Positions 9,201 to 18,200 of a DNA stretch of 64,000 nt are shown one piece after another. A model generated the notes under the pieces. It did no database searches, had not been told where the DNA came from, and saw only the letters and a program-made list of their open reading frames with translations. The stretch covers positions 1 to 64,000 of the forward strand of contig CAIWVP010000020.1 in NCBI GenBank assembly GCA_903916195.1, written 5' to 3'. How positions within the stretch are numbered: position 1 is the stretch's first letter; each line of letters opens with the position of its first letter. This stretch comes from an uncultured Verrucomicrobiota bacterium (GTDB lineage Bacteria > Verrucomicrobiota > Verrucomicrobiia > Limisphaerales > UBA9464). The position numbers and the translations under genes are program-made.

Positions 9201-11201
9201 GCGGCCGGCGTTCGCGGCCTCGAGGTAGCCGGCCGGCTGGATCTCCCGGGCGAACGCCGTGCCGGTCGCCTGGGTGATCTCGCGCATCGACCCGATCGCC
9301 TCGACCATCGCGTCGACATCGTCCGCCCAACCGGGACCGCCGCCCTGTTTCTCGGCCTGGTCGAATGAATTGAAACAGATGTCCGGCGTGTCGAGCGGGT
9401 CCGCGCTCCGGAGGCGCACGGTGCCGCCGTCGTTCCTCGTGTAGGCCTTGAGGATCACCCAGGTCCAGAGGTTCCGCTGGTCGCACGGCGCACCTTTGAC
9501 CGGGCGCAACAGCTCCTTGGACCAGCGCCAATAATATCCGCGGAACGCCGCCGGGGCGCCGAACGTCAGGAGGTCCGGTTCCGGCCCGTCGGCAGCGGCG
9601 GATCGCTGGAGCACAGCGATGGTGCCGCCGTTGGTGGCGTACAGGCCTTCGCGCTTCGCCTTCCATTCCGCCAGCAGCTTGTCCTCCGGGTCGGTCGGAT
9701 CGAAGGCGATGGTGTCGAGCGACCGCAGGTCGTCTCGGAGTTCGCTGACGACGCCGACCTCGTACCGGTCCTGCAGGTTCCGTCCCACACCGGGAAGCAC
9801 GACGCGGCTGCGGATGCCGTGCTTGGCGAGTTCCGTCCCGGGTCCGATGCCGCTGAGCATCAGCAACTGCGGTGTGTTGAAGGAACCACCGCACAGCACG
9901 ACCTCGCCCTTGGCCTGGAAGGTCGGTGTCCCCGCCGCAGCGCGATCCTCCGCGGCGTGCCGCACGAAAAACTGGACCTCGCTCTGCGGCTGCCCCCGGC
10001 CGTGCTTCGGGCTCGCCCGGTAAAGGTCATCGCCGCGGATGCCTTTGACGCCGATCGCGCGCGGGGTGCCGCTGGTCCCGGCCGCCCGGTCGAACAACAC
10101 CTCGGTGACATGGACGCCCTTCGCGATGACCAAGCGGTCCGGGTGCGCCTTCTGGGTCTTGAGGATGAACTCGCGGACACCTGCCCGCCGGCCTTTCGTG
10201 GAATGTCCGTCCTCATCGCGGACCTTGTCGCCTCCGATGCCGGTCGGGATCAGGAACACGCCGCCGTCAGGGTTATCGGCCCGTGTCCCGTTGTCGTTGG
10301 GGTCGAAGGCCCGGACGAAACCCAGGGTGACCAGCATGCGCTTGAGCACCGCCGTCAGGGTCGAGCTGTCCTCGATCACCTTGAACGCCGACCGGACCAA
10401 TACTTTGGTGAATTCCGCGTCGGTCGCCACGATCCGGGTGATCAGCTTGGGCGGGATGAAACTGGTCGGCTGCCAGCCCTTGCGCCCGTGCCCTCCTTCG
10501 TCGAGCACCGACTTCGGGTTGATGAAGCGCATGACGGCCAAGAAGGCCGTGTAGAACCATCCGAGCACGGCGGACAAGAATCCGCGGTACTCGTCGATGT
10601 AGAGGCACTGCTCGAACTTCGCGAAGTAAGGCCCCATGTTGTCCGGGCTCCAGGACTCGTCGCCGGTCAGGTCGGCGATCTGCTGCCAATCGCGGTCGTT
10701 GGGCCGGATCACGATCATCGCATGGTGTCCCGTGCATCCGCCGATGCCGGAACTCCGCGGATAGAAGATGCCTCCTTTGCCTCCGCTGCCGATCGGCGGC
10801 GACCCGGGCTTCGCCGGGTCCAAGGACGGGGACGACGGGTCCCGCTCGGCATCGTACTTGTGGTCCTCGCGCTGCCTCGCGTCGTCCTCGTAATGGCGGA
10901 CCGAGTATTGCCAGCTCAGCGTCTCGTCCTCGGTCGATGCGCCATGGAACAGCGGCGCTTCCAGCACGGCGGTCGCGTCTTCCGGGCGCTGTCCGGACCG
11001 TTTCGCCGCCTCGGCCAGCGCTTCCTTCGGATCGTGGCCGGCCTCGACCAACAACACCTTCTTGCCCGCTTCGGCGAGGCGGCAGGCGAGGGGGCCGCCA
11101 CCGGCCCCGGATCCGACGATGATGTAGTCGAACGGCGACGTCTCGGGCGAGCGGGCCGGGGCCTCGGACGTTGCCGCGTGGTTTCTTTCCTGCGCATCCA
11201 T
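6288..11201 (-). CDS. GMC oxidoreductase fused to a membrane-embedded patatin-like phospholipase
   Basis: A 1637-residue two-enzyme fusion. Residues 23-760 form an FAD-dependent GMC (glucose-methanol-choline) oxidoreductase: dinucleotide motif GSGAGGGPLA (30-39), FAD loop GIGGCTGHHAM (152-162), CGGSFNTPQLLMLSGIGP (437-454) and catalytic-region WGHHACGTC (686-694). The usual second His/Asn segment reads PGYFILAP, which is atypical. Residues 820-1640 are patatin-like: oxyanion motif SGGGIRSATFSLG (829-841), candidate nucleophile Ser862 in TVSGGA, and Asp1455 in SDGGHLDN. Between Ser862 and Asp1455 lie roughly seven hydrophobic helices (about 918-1195). No N-terminal signal peptide is visible. 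It sits 27 bases downstream of the dihaem cytochrome gene. Likely role (inferred): release and oxidation of lipid-derived substrates at the membrane. Confidence 0.8.
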   Translation of the reverse strand: MDAQERNHAATSEAPARSPETSPFDYIIVGSGAGGGPLACRLAEAGKKVLLVEAGHDPKEALAEAAKRSGQRPEDATAVLEAPLFHGASTEDETLSWQYSVRHYEDDARQREDHKYDAERDPSSPSLDPAKPGSPPIGSGGKGGIFYPRSSGIGGCTGHHAMIVIRPNDRDWQQIADLTGDESWSPDNMGPYFAKFEQCLYIDEYRGFLSAVLGWFYTAFLAVMRFINPKSVLDEGGHGRKGWQPTSFIPPKLITRIVATDAEFTKVLVRSAFKVIEDSSTLTAVLKRMLVTLGFVRAFDPNDNGTRADNPDGGVFLIPTGIGGDKVRDEDGHSTKGRRAGVREFILKTQKAHPDRLVIAKGVHVTEVLFDRAAGTSGTPRAIGVKGIRGDDLYRASPKHGRGQPQSEVQFFVRHAAEDRAAAGTPTFQAKGEVVLCGGSFNTPQLLMLSGIGPGTELAKHGIRSRVVLPGVGRNLQDRYEVGVVSELRDDLRSLDTIAFDPTDPEDKLLAEWKAKREGLYATNGGTIAVLQRSAAADGPEPDLLTFGAPAAFRGYYWRWSKELLRPVKGAPCDQRNLWTWVILKAYTRNDGGTVRLRSADPLDTPDICFNSFDQAEKQGGGPGWADDVDAMVEAIGSMREITQATGTAFAREIQPAGYLEAANAGRAAKGLPPWSLRDWIINEAWGHHACGTCRIGSDRWQADAADLSDKNAVLDSHFRVHGVRGLRVVDASVFPKIPGYFILAPIFMVSEKAAETFLHERCDAVYPDEIRDLETAAIAKRRSVAAVDQDNVFVPPARRPVAAAAAGCDADGGASERPMRNVVGLALSGGGIRSATFSLGVVQELAAKGRLRHIDFLSTVSGGAFTGSFLGRLFTRKMVTSSSDPCGRAQDILADNRSAPLRWLRSQSDYLVASGTNDWLIAVGIFFRNLFAVHIVVGALVFALFALLAGTARSALFSGLLAHPPGPSMWGPVTPSAWWWVPVAMLGGVVVPMTLGYWLAPKTSSYRAHPPYPFAAWVVLIAGASVALGLSGSGLWAGGALGILGLAWLWQESARRGLPETTTRQLQQEGSAARNRLSRGLGEALLLFAGTVVWVGLDSLAGTVAGKRHLGEAVGVFLALAPGLRLLRTWADRVLPKGDGADAATMLKLTAVLLALLLLFVVDVAAHKLFLATSPVTAWAVVSVALLFSVVLGRAYDFLNLTSLHATYSSRIVRTFLGATNTDRTSGKDAVAADVSIAQPGDDIPHHLYRPEDHGGPLHLISVCVNETVDHASQRHDATRKGTLMTVGSFGASVGRRYFATWSRRVEVPAWLRFRRWVEGIDLDQDTPPTLDALRIDADPGSFHPLARRDGYPAVVQGLSLGDWVGTSGAAFSTGRGRSTNALEALFMGIVNLRLGFWWDSGIRATERPGRYPANVWRRLKELPSSVFRTQFLLLSEWTARFGGPSCELWNLSDGGHLDNSSLYELVRRRVPFIIATDATRDVGYAFDDLGTWVEAVRVDFSAEVVWVDPSEFTLSDAVEAVPPAIVRHWIALDDKHLTDGPIGSLGDIKGNPSHGGPGTKHAAIARIVYQDRRTPDSWLLMIKSSLTGDEPLDVARFAKLNPDFPQDSTADQFFDENRWESYRRLGQKAAAAVIR

Positions 11202-11228
11202 GGCGGGGCGGGGTGAGGGGCCGGGAGA

Positions 11229-14200
11229 TCAGAGGGTCTTCAAGAACGCGATCAGGTCCTGTTTCTCGGTGTCGCTGAGCGACTCTCCGAACAGGTGTCC
11301 GCGGTCCATCACGAAGTCGGGGCACTTGCTCGCGTCCAACAACGGTTGGCCCGCGCGCCGGATGAAGAGCTGGTAGGCCTCGTCCCCGGTGAGGCCCTGT
11401 TTCTTGATCTCGGCCATCGCGAGGACGAGCGAGAGCACCGCCTTGGGCAGCTTCGGCGATTCCGGGTCCATGCTCATGACGAGGCTGACCGGAGTGCCCC
11501 GGGGGATGGGGCCGACCTGGACCGGGAACGGCCCGATCGCGACGTTGGCGACCGGGAGGGTCAACAGCGCGCGACCGTTGATGAAGCTGTTCGCCGCGTG
11601 ACCGATCAGTGCGACGACGACGGCAAGGGTCGCGAAGAACGCCCGGGAGAAACCCGGCAGCGTCGGGCGCGCTTTCCAGCCGATGAGCAAGGCGACGACC
11701 GCCGCGCCGCCACCGGCCCACGGGCCCGCCCAGCGGAAGACGACGTACGCCACGGCGAGCAACAGGAGCCAGAGCAAGGTCCGGGCGGTCTTATCGCAAT
11801 CGGGCCGGGCCTGGATGAAGATGACCCCGTAGAAAGCCAAGGCGACCGCGATGATCCACCACTGACCCGAACTGAGCTCGAGCAGACCGGCGGCGCCCAT
11901 CAGCAGGACGCCGGCAGTGCTGCCGCCGCCGCCCAGGCCGGTCAACGCGATGCCGGCAGCGACGATCACCGACAGGAGCAACAAGGCGACCCCGAGGTAG
12001 CGAGGACGGTGTTTCCAGGCGAGGGCCGCCAAGAGCGCGACCCAGAAGACCCAGAGCCAGAGCGAGACCACGGCCGTCACGACCGGGCCGGCGACCCCCT
12101 CGACCAGCGGCCGGACGAACGCCGGCGCGAACGCGACGCTGGTGTCCTGCGGCACCCGGTAGATGAAGCCGGGATCCCGGGCGGCAGAGGGCGAGACGCC
12201 GCCCCGCAGATCGCCTGGACGTGTCACGACCATCGCCGGATCGATCCGCGGCCCGGCATCGCCGCCGGACTGGAGGGCGTCCAACCAGCGGAGCTCGTCG
12301 GCCGACAACACGAGCGACCGGTTCGCGCGCTTGTCCTTCCACAGCAGCCGCCGCATCGCGTCGGTGAACTGGACGAGCCGGCCCTTGACCGAAGGGTCGT
12401 CGAGATAGAGGCCCAGCGAGTTGTTGTGCAGATAGGGTGCCGTGGCCCACAGCGAGTTGTGGGTCGCCGGCCGGAAATATCCACGGCCGCCGCCCGGCGC
12501 GATGAAGGTGTCGGTCCCTCCGCTCACCGGGTTGAAGTAGGAGACCGCGCCGACGGCGGGCAGTTCCTTGTACGTGGTGGAGCTGAAGTTGTCCCAGACG
12601 TGGCCTTCGATGCCGTTGCTCGCGACCGCGCGGGCCGTCGAGGTGCCGACCAGCGTGATCGGGACACGGATGTCCGTGGAAAGATAGTTGTCGTCCCAGA
12701 AGGGGTGAGGATCGGTCAGCGGATCCCCCCCAAGGTCCTTGGTGGAGCGCACCAGGTCATGAAGACGTTCCTTGTAGTCCCTGTATGCGGGGCTCGCCTT
12801 GTAGGCGTCCCAATGGGTCGCATCCATCGGCAGGACGTACCATGCGTTGGTGGGCGCGGCTTGATCGGCCCACGACGCGCTGCCCGGTTTGTGCCCGAAG
12901 CCGAGACCGAAGCCCGCGGGTTGCTTGCTTGAATGACAGACCGCGCAGTGGTCGAGCCACACTTGGCGCCCGTGCTTCCGCTGATCAGGCGAGTCGAGGG
13001 CGAGCAGCGACGCGGCGGCCTTGCTCGGGGTCGCTCCGTCCGGTTCCTTGGCCGCGGCCAACTTCATCGGCTGCGTGCTCGTGTGCGGGCCGGCGGCGGG
13101 AGGCAAGGGGACGGTTGCGGAGGCGGCCTTCGGGACTCCGCCGCCCTGGTTGAGGAACGTGAAGTAGGCGGCCAGATAGGGCACGCGGTACCGGTCGTTG
13201 ACCATCCAGTACACGGAGTTCTTCTGGCAGACCTCGAGGCTGAAAGGAATCTGCGGGCGGAACCCGATGAGCGGGTTGTGGCAGAGGTTCCACTGCTCGT
13301 AGAAGGTGCCGATGTTCAGGTACACACGGGCGAGGGCTCCGAAAGCGCCGATCGAATCCGAGCCGTCGAGCAGCACCCGCGGCGTGTGCCGCCAGTCTTG
13401 GCCGTCGTGCCGGACCGGCAGGCCGGGATCCTCGATGCTCGGGGCGAGGACGTTGGCCGGGCTCTGGCGCTCCGTCGGGTTCACCTCGGCGCGGGCAAGG
13501 CGCGCGTTGATGTTGAACACGGCGTTCATCGTGTTCGCGTTGACGATGTGGTCGGTGCTGACGAGCGAGGTGTCCACCGTGCCCGGTTGTTGGCTCGCCA
13601 AAAAATGGAACAAGAAGCTGTTCGGCGTCTGGAGGTTCCCGAACGCCGGCTGCGGTTTCCAATATTGGGCGCCGATGTTGGACGAGAGGTTCGCCCAGTC
13701 CGGCGCCTCCCGGTCGGCCGGCGGGTTCAGCGGATGCGGCCCGATATGGCAGAATCCGCACGAGACGCTGACCCGGAACGGCCGGACCAGCTTCGGGTCC
13801 ACCGTGATCTTCGGGTCCGTGTAGTAGCGGTCGTGCGTCTCGAGCACCTGGTGGGTCCAATACGCCCGTGCCGTCGCCGGGCCTTTGCCCGGTCCGAAGA
13901 AATCGGGGTTGAAGAACAACCGGAGACCGAAGATCCCGCTGGGATACCCATAGATCGTGTAGTCCAGGCCGTCGCCGGCCGCGTCGAGTCTGGATTTCGT
14001 GTCCTCGAAAAGGGCCTTGTCGCCGGGTTCGAACAACGGCTTGCCCGCGTGGTCGCCCGGGATGACGGGACGCTTCGCATCGGGGTCCCACGGAGGGTTG
14101 CCGAGCACCGCGCCCTGGCTCCGGTAGCCTTCAGGAAGATCCGAATTGGCGTGGTCGGGCGCGACCGGAAGGTCGAGATAGAGCCCGAGGATGCGTTTCG

Positions 14201-14789
14201 ACGGGTCCGTGTTCGACCGGTATCCCGGCTGGTTGATCAGTCCGGCCCGCACGAACCGGTCACCGCGCCGTCGTGAATCCAGCGTCACCAAGAAATCGGT
14301 GATGCCGTAGCCGTCCTGCGCCAGCCAGTTCCAGAAGCTCTCGTTGCCGGCGCCCCAGAGCAGCCACGTGTTCCGGCCGCGGATGGCGTCGCGCTCCTTG
14401 CCGTCGATCTTGCCGTCGCCGTCGGTGTCGAAATCCAGGGGCCGCAACTGCCCGTCCTTGCCCGACGGCACCATGTCCATCCGCCAGAACAGGTCGCGGG
14501 TCTCGGCAGGGAAACACTCCGGCGTGCGCGGTGTGATCTCGGTGCCGTTCCGGGTCCGACCGCCGAGCGCTTCGTCCAGCGGATGCCCCGGCACCGCCTT
14601 CTTCCGTAGCGCCTCGATGCTCTCGTACGGGTGCTTCGGTGGCGCCGCCTTCATGGCCGGGTTCGACGCCCCTGTTCCGGCGGGGGGCGGAGCGGCAGGA
14701 TGATAGGTGTCCGCGAAGGTGGCCATGGCCGTGACGGAGGCCATCGCGACAACGCGGCGGAGCCGCAGGAAAGGGAGGGCAGGGGGCAT
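11229..14789 (-). CDS. Membrane-anchored dihaem cytochrome c, RoxA/MauG-like, with multi-helix C-terminus
   Basis: An 1186-residue exported protein with two c-type haem sites, CGFCH (344-348) and CAVCH (615-619). Residues 1-27 form a signal peptide. An EF-hand-like calcium loop (DTDGDGKIDG, 121-130) precedes GRNTWLLWGAGNESFW (138-153). After the second haem comes LWATAPYLHNNS (780-791), a motif shared by dihaem cytochrome peroxidase/MauG relatives and rubber oxygenase RoxA-type proteins. Residues 900-1070 contain about six or seven transmembrane helices, which is unusual for this family. The tail RGHLFGESLSDTEKQDLIAFLKTL is a typical cytochrome c C-terminal helix, apparently displaced behind the membrane block. 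It is the first gene of the three-gene run. Electron transfer or haem-based oxygenation is inferred. Confidence 0.75.
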   Translation of the reverse strand: MPPALPFLRLRRVVAMASVTAMATFADTYHPAAPPPAGTGASNPAMKAAPPKHPYESIEALRKKAVPGHPLDEALGGRTRNGTEITPRTPECFPAETRDLFWRMDMVPSGKDGQLRPLDFDTDGDGKIDGKERDAIRGRNTWLLWGAGNESFWNWLAQDGYGITDFLVTLDSRRRGDRFVRAGLINQPGYRSNTDPSKRILGLYLDLPVAPDHANSDLPEGYRSQGAVLGNPPWDPDAKRPVIPGDHAGKPLFEPGDKALFEDTKSRLDAAGDGLDYTIYGYPSGIFGLRLFFNPDFFGPGKGPATARAYWTHQVLETHDRYYTDPKITVDPKLVRPFRVSVSCGFCHIGPHPLNPPADREAPDWANLSSNIGAQYWKPQPAFGNLQTPNSFLFHFLASQQPGTVDTSLVSTDHIVNANTMNAVFNINARLARAEVNPTERQSPANVLAPSIEDPGLPVRHDGQDWRHTPRVLLDGSDSIGAFGALARVYLNIGTFYEQWNLCHNPLIGFRPQIPFSLEVCQKNSVYWMVNDRYRVPYLAAYFTFLNQGGGVPKAASATVPLPPAAGPHTSTQPMKLAAAKEPDGATPSKAAASLLALDSPDQRKHGRQVWLDHCAVCHSSKQPAGFGLGFGHKPGSASWADQAAPTNAWYVLPMDATHWDAYKASPAYRDYKERLHDLVRSTKDLGGDPLTDPHPFWDDNYLSTDIRVPITLVGTSTARAVASNGIEGHVWDNFSSTTYKELPAVGAVSYFNPVSGGTDTFIAPGGGRGYFRPATHNSLWATAPYLHNNSLGLYLDDPSVKGRLVQFTDAMRRLLWKDKRANRSLVLSADELRWLDALQSGGDAGPRIDPAMVVTRPGDLRGGVSPSAARDPGFIYRVPQDTSVAFAPAFVRPLVEGVAGPVVTAVVSLWLWVFWVALLAALAWKHRPRYLGVALLLLSVIVAAGIALTGLGGGGSTAGVLLMGAAGLLELSSGQWWIIAVALAFYGVIFIQARPDCDKTARTLLWLLLLAVAYVVFRWAGPWAGGGAAVVALLIGWKARPTLPGFSRAFFATLAVVVALIGHAANSFINGRALLTLPVANVAIGPFPVQVGPIPRGTPVSLVMSMDPESPKLPKAVLSLVLAMAEIKKQGLTGDEAYQLFIRRAGQPLLDASKCPDFVMDRGHLFGESLSDTEKQDLIAFLKTL

Positions 14790-14867
14790 GGCGGGGTTCG
14801 GTTCGGGTTGCCAGACGGAGGAAGGAGGCGTCCGCGGCTGGGGATCCCACTGTCTCCTCTAAAATGA

Positions 14868-14896
14868 TATATAGGGTCAATGATAAATGATTGAAA
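14868..14896 (-). promoter_or_regulatory. Sigma-70-like promoter for the cytochrome / GMC-patatin / catalase operon
   Basis: On the minus strand a -35-like TTTCAA (14891-14896) is separated by 17 bases from a -10-like TATATA (14868-14873). A start about 7 bases beyond would give a leader of about 70 bases to the ATG at 14789. The surrounding bases are AT-rich, unlike the rest of the window. Confidence 0.4.
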
Positions 14897-14906
14897 CGCA
14901 GCATAT

Positions 14907-14941
14907 CCTAAGATATATTAGGTCCTACTAAACATCTTAGG
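14907..14941. promoter_or_regulatory. Overlapping inverted repeats, possible operator
   Basis: CCTAAGAT (14907-14914) is mirrored by ATCTTAGG (14934-14941), and CCTAA (14907-14911) also pairs with TTAGG (14918-14922), giving three related half-sites. They lie just upstream of the -35 of the minus-strand promoter. This is the usual place for an activator or co-regulator site. No cognate regulator gene is adjacent. Confidence 0.35.
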
Positions 14942-15262
14942 GAAAAGATAGAATCCATATCCACTCGGGCCGTTGAAACCACAAACCTGGTTGCTGTCGG
15001 TCTTCGATGGTAGGTGCTTAGACCGGGCCCTAGGAGCCGTGGTTGTGCCCGTGTCGTTGTCGTGGAACCTGGTGGGCCAGAGATCGAAAGCCGTCCTTGC
15101 GCCCTCCCGTTCATCCCTCATCGGATGCCTGTGGCCACGGAGGGGAGCCCGTTTCGGGAACGCCGGTCTTCGCGACCGGCCGGCGCGGATCCAGGCGCGG
15201 TCCGATGGCGCCCCCGCGTCACGGAAGCCCGCAGAGGGACGGTCAAGCGCCGCTGCTGGCGG

Positions 15263-18200
15263 TCACTTCTTCCCGAGCTGGGAGAGGAACTTCACCAAGT
15301 CGCAGAACTCCGCCCGGCTGAGCGGGTCGGCGATACCGTCCGGCATCAGGGAACCGAGTTGGCGACGTTCCGTGATCTGCGATGGCCGAAGGTGGACGAT
15401 CTTTCCGGAGAGATGGTCGAGCAAGGTGAGCTCCTCGGCCGACTCGCCGCGCAGGTAGCCTTGGTAGGTCGTGCCGTCAGCGGCCACGACCTCGTGGGCC
15501 ATGAAACCTTCTTTCACTTCCTTCTGCGGTTCGAGGATCGCGCCGATGACGAACTCCACGGTCTGGGCCGTGCCGAGCGGGCTGAGGTCGGGGCCGATCT
15601 TTCCCGGCGTGCCGTCCACGCTGTGGCAGGCAGAACAGGCAAGGCCGGGCCGCATGAAGATATCGCGGCCACGGGCGATGTCGCCCAGGGACCGGACCTC
15701 GGCCGCCAACGTGGCCGGATCACCGAACCGGGCAGGCCCGGCGGCCGCTGGGACACCTGCGGACGTCTCCAGCGCCAAGGCCAGTGCTGCATCGCGGCGG
15801 CCGGCAGCTCCGAGCACCGCGAGCCCGGTCTCGGCGGCGGTCTTCGGGATCGTCTTGCCGGCCAAGGCGGCGGCAAGCGCCGGGGGACCGTCGCGCCGGA
15901 GCAGGAACGCCTTGAAGACCTCGGTCGTCGGGGCCGGGTCCTGGGTATCGGCGAGCCAGACAACGGCCGCGCGCGCCGCGGCGGACGGATCCAGCGGTAC
16001 CAAGCGGAGGATGGCCGCCCGACGGGATCTGGCGTCCGGAGCCGTCGCAGCCAGGCCGCGGAGGATCTCGCGGTCCGGTTCGCCGCCATACATGCCAAGG
16101 GCGTCGATCGCGGCGGTGCGGAGCCCGGGAGATGCAGTCGTATCGACTGCATCGGCCGCCACACGGTCGCGCACGGCGGCGATCCGCCATGCGCCGGCCA
16201 ACCGGACCGCGGCATCCCTCAACGCCGGCCGGTCCTGGGCGAGCAAAGGTTTGAGCAGCGCCGCCAGATCCCCTTCTGGACGGAGGTCGCGTTCGCGCGC
16301 CGCCGCGAGCAATGCGCCGAGGCTGCGGATGTGGGAGGCGGAGTCGTAGTTCGTGCCCGTGGTGTGTGCGCGAGCCGAGAGCAGCACGCCGAGCTCCTTC
16401 GGTCCGCCCGCTTCGGCGACGACCTGGAGCAGCCCTCGTTGGGTGGCCTCGTCAAGCGCGACCTCCCCGATGCGCCGCAGACGGTTCGCCGCGAGCGAGA
16501 CGGTGCCGGCGCTGCGGTCGACACGGTTGAAGGCCGCGAGCCGGGCCGGCTGGCCATCGAACTTCAGGTCGCCGCGTGCCAAGGCGTCCTGCCAATGCGG
16601 CCGGAGCGCGTGCACGCACTGGGTGAAAGCATAATCGATCACCGGATCCCAAGGCAGGTCGGCCGCTATGGCGGCGGTCTCGACCGCGCGGGCGTCGGCG
16701 ACATAGCTGCACGCGACCACGGCTTCGAGCCGGACGCGCGGGGACGGATCGGCGGCCAACCGGGCGAGCAAGTCCAACGGTCGGGGCAGGCGGTCCGCCC
16801 AGATCCCGGCGACGTGGGCGGCGTAGGCGCGCGCTTCCGGCGCCTTGGCGGAGGCCAACCGCGACAACAGCCCCGCCTCGACCACTTCGTGGGACGCATG
16901 GACGCCGAGCGCCTCGAAGAGCGCGTGCTCATCCGTCGCCGCCGGAGACGAGGTCCATGCTGCGAGCGCGGCCGTGACGTTTGCGGTCGGCCGGTCGGCG
17001 AGGACGCGCTTGGCCATCTGCCGGTACCAGCGTTCCGGCGAGGCGAGCATCGCCACGAGTTCGGGCGTCGGCAGCTGCGTCAGCCTTTTCCGGGGCACGA
17101 GAGGCCGGCCCTTGGCGGTGACGCGCCAGATGCGGCCGTGCGACTTGTCGCGGTCCGGATGGCGAAAGCTCGTCTGGTAGTGCCCGATGACAGGATTATA
17201 CCAGTCGCAGAGATAGAGCGCGCCGTCGGGTCCGAACCGAGCGTCGACGACGCGGAAGGCGGTGTCGGTCGACTCGATCAAGGGAGGCAGGCGCTCGGCT
17301 GTGAAGCCCGACGCGGCATCAGTGAAGCGGAATCGTTCGACCGAGTTCTGGAGATATCCGCCGCTGACGGCCTCGCCTTGGTTGGCCGCCGGGAAGTGGC
17401 CGTTCTCGACGAAATCGGCGCCGCCGAATTTCCGCCCCTGGTTCCAGATCGAGCGCTGTTCCAGGAAGTGGTCGGTGCGGATCATCGCCTGCGTCAGGTG
17501 ATGGACACCATGCCCGTTGCCGGCGAAGACGAAAGGCCGGCCCCAGCGGTCGAAGGCGTTGCCGAATGGATTGTGCGCGCCCATCGCGCCGGTCCAGAAA
17601 GGATCGAGGCGGAGCCGTCGCGGCCACAGGCGGAAGACGCCGGCCTGGCGGAGCTCCTCGATGCCCCACGGCGTCTCGACGCGCGAATTGGCGTGCAGGC
17701 CCTGGCTCATGAGCAGTTCGCCGCTCGGGCCCCAGGTGAACGAGTTCACCGTCTGATGCGTGTCGCCGGTGCCGAAGCCGCGGAGCACCACACGGCGGTC
17801 GTCGGCCTTGCCGTCGCCGTCGGTGTCGCGCAGGTGGAGCAACTCCGTCGAACTGCCGACGTAGAGCCCGCCGTCCCCGAGCTCGAGCCCGGTGGGCATC
17901 AGCAGGTCGTCGGCGAAGACCGTCGTCTTGTCCGCGCGGCCATCGCCGTCGGTGTCCTCCAGCACGACCACCTGGTCGCGGGCAGGATCGCCGGGCTTGA
18001 TCTGCGGATAGGTGACGCTGCCGGAGACCCAGAGACGTCCGTCCGGATCGAAGCGGATCTGGATCGGTTTGACCACCCCGTCGACCTCCGACGCGAAGAG
18101 GTCCACATCGAAGCCATCGAGCACCCGGAAAGATGCCTTCTCAGCCGCGGGCGGATGAGGATCGTCCGCCGCGCCGAGGCGGACCGCCGACAGGCACAGG

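Larger units (their letters stand above)
14790..15262. other. Intergenic region with AT-rich island
   Basis: This 473-base gap separates the dihaem cytochrome start from the 3' end of the PVC haem protein gene. The part nearest the cytochrome (about 14858-14955) is strikingly AT-rich for this genome and holds the promoter and inverted repeats listed separately. From about 14960 to 15262 nothing recognisable was seen. Confidence 0.5.

Noticed and set aside
7128-9368. Plus-strand open frame opposite the GMC-patatin gene
   Set aside because: Low-complexity charged composition without motifs; a shadow of the real minus-strand gene.
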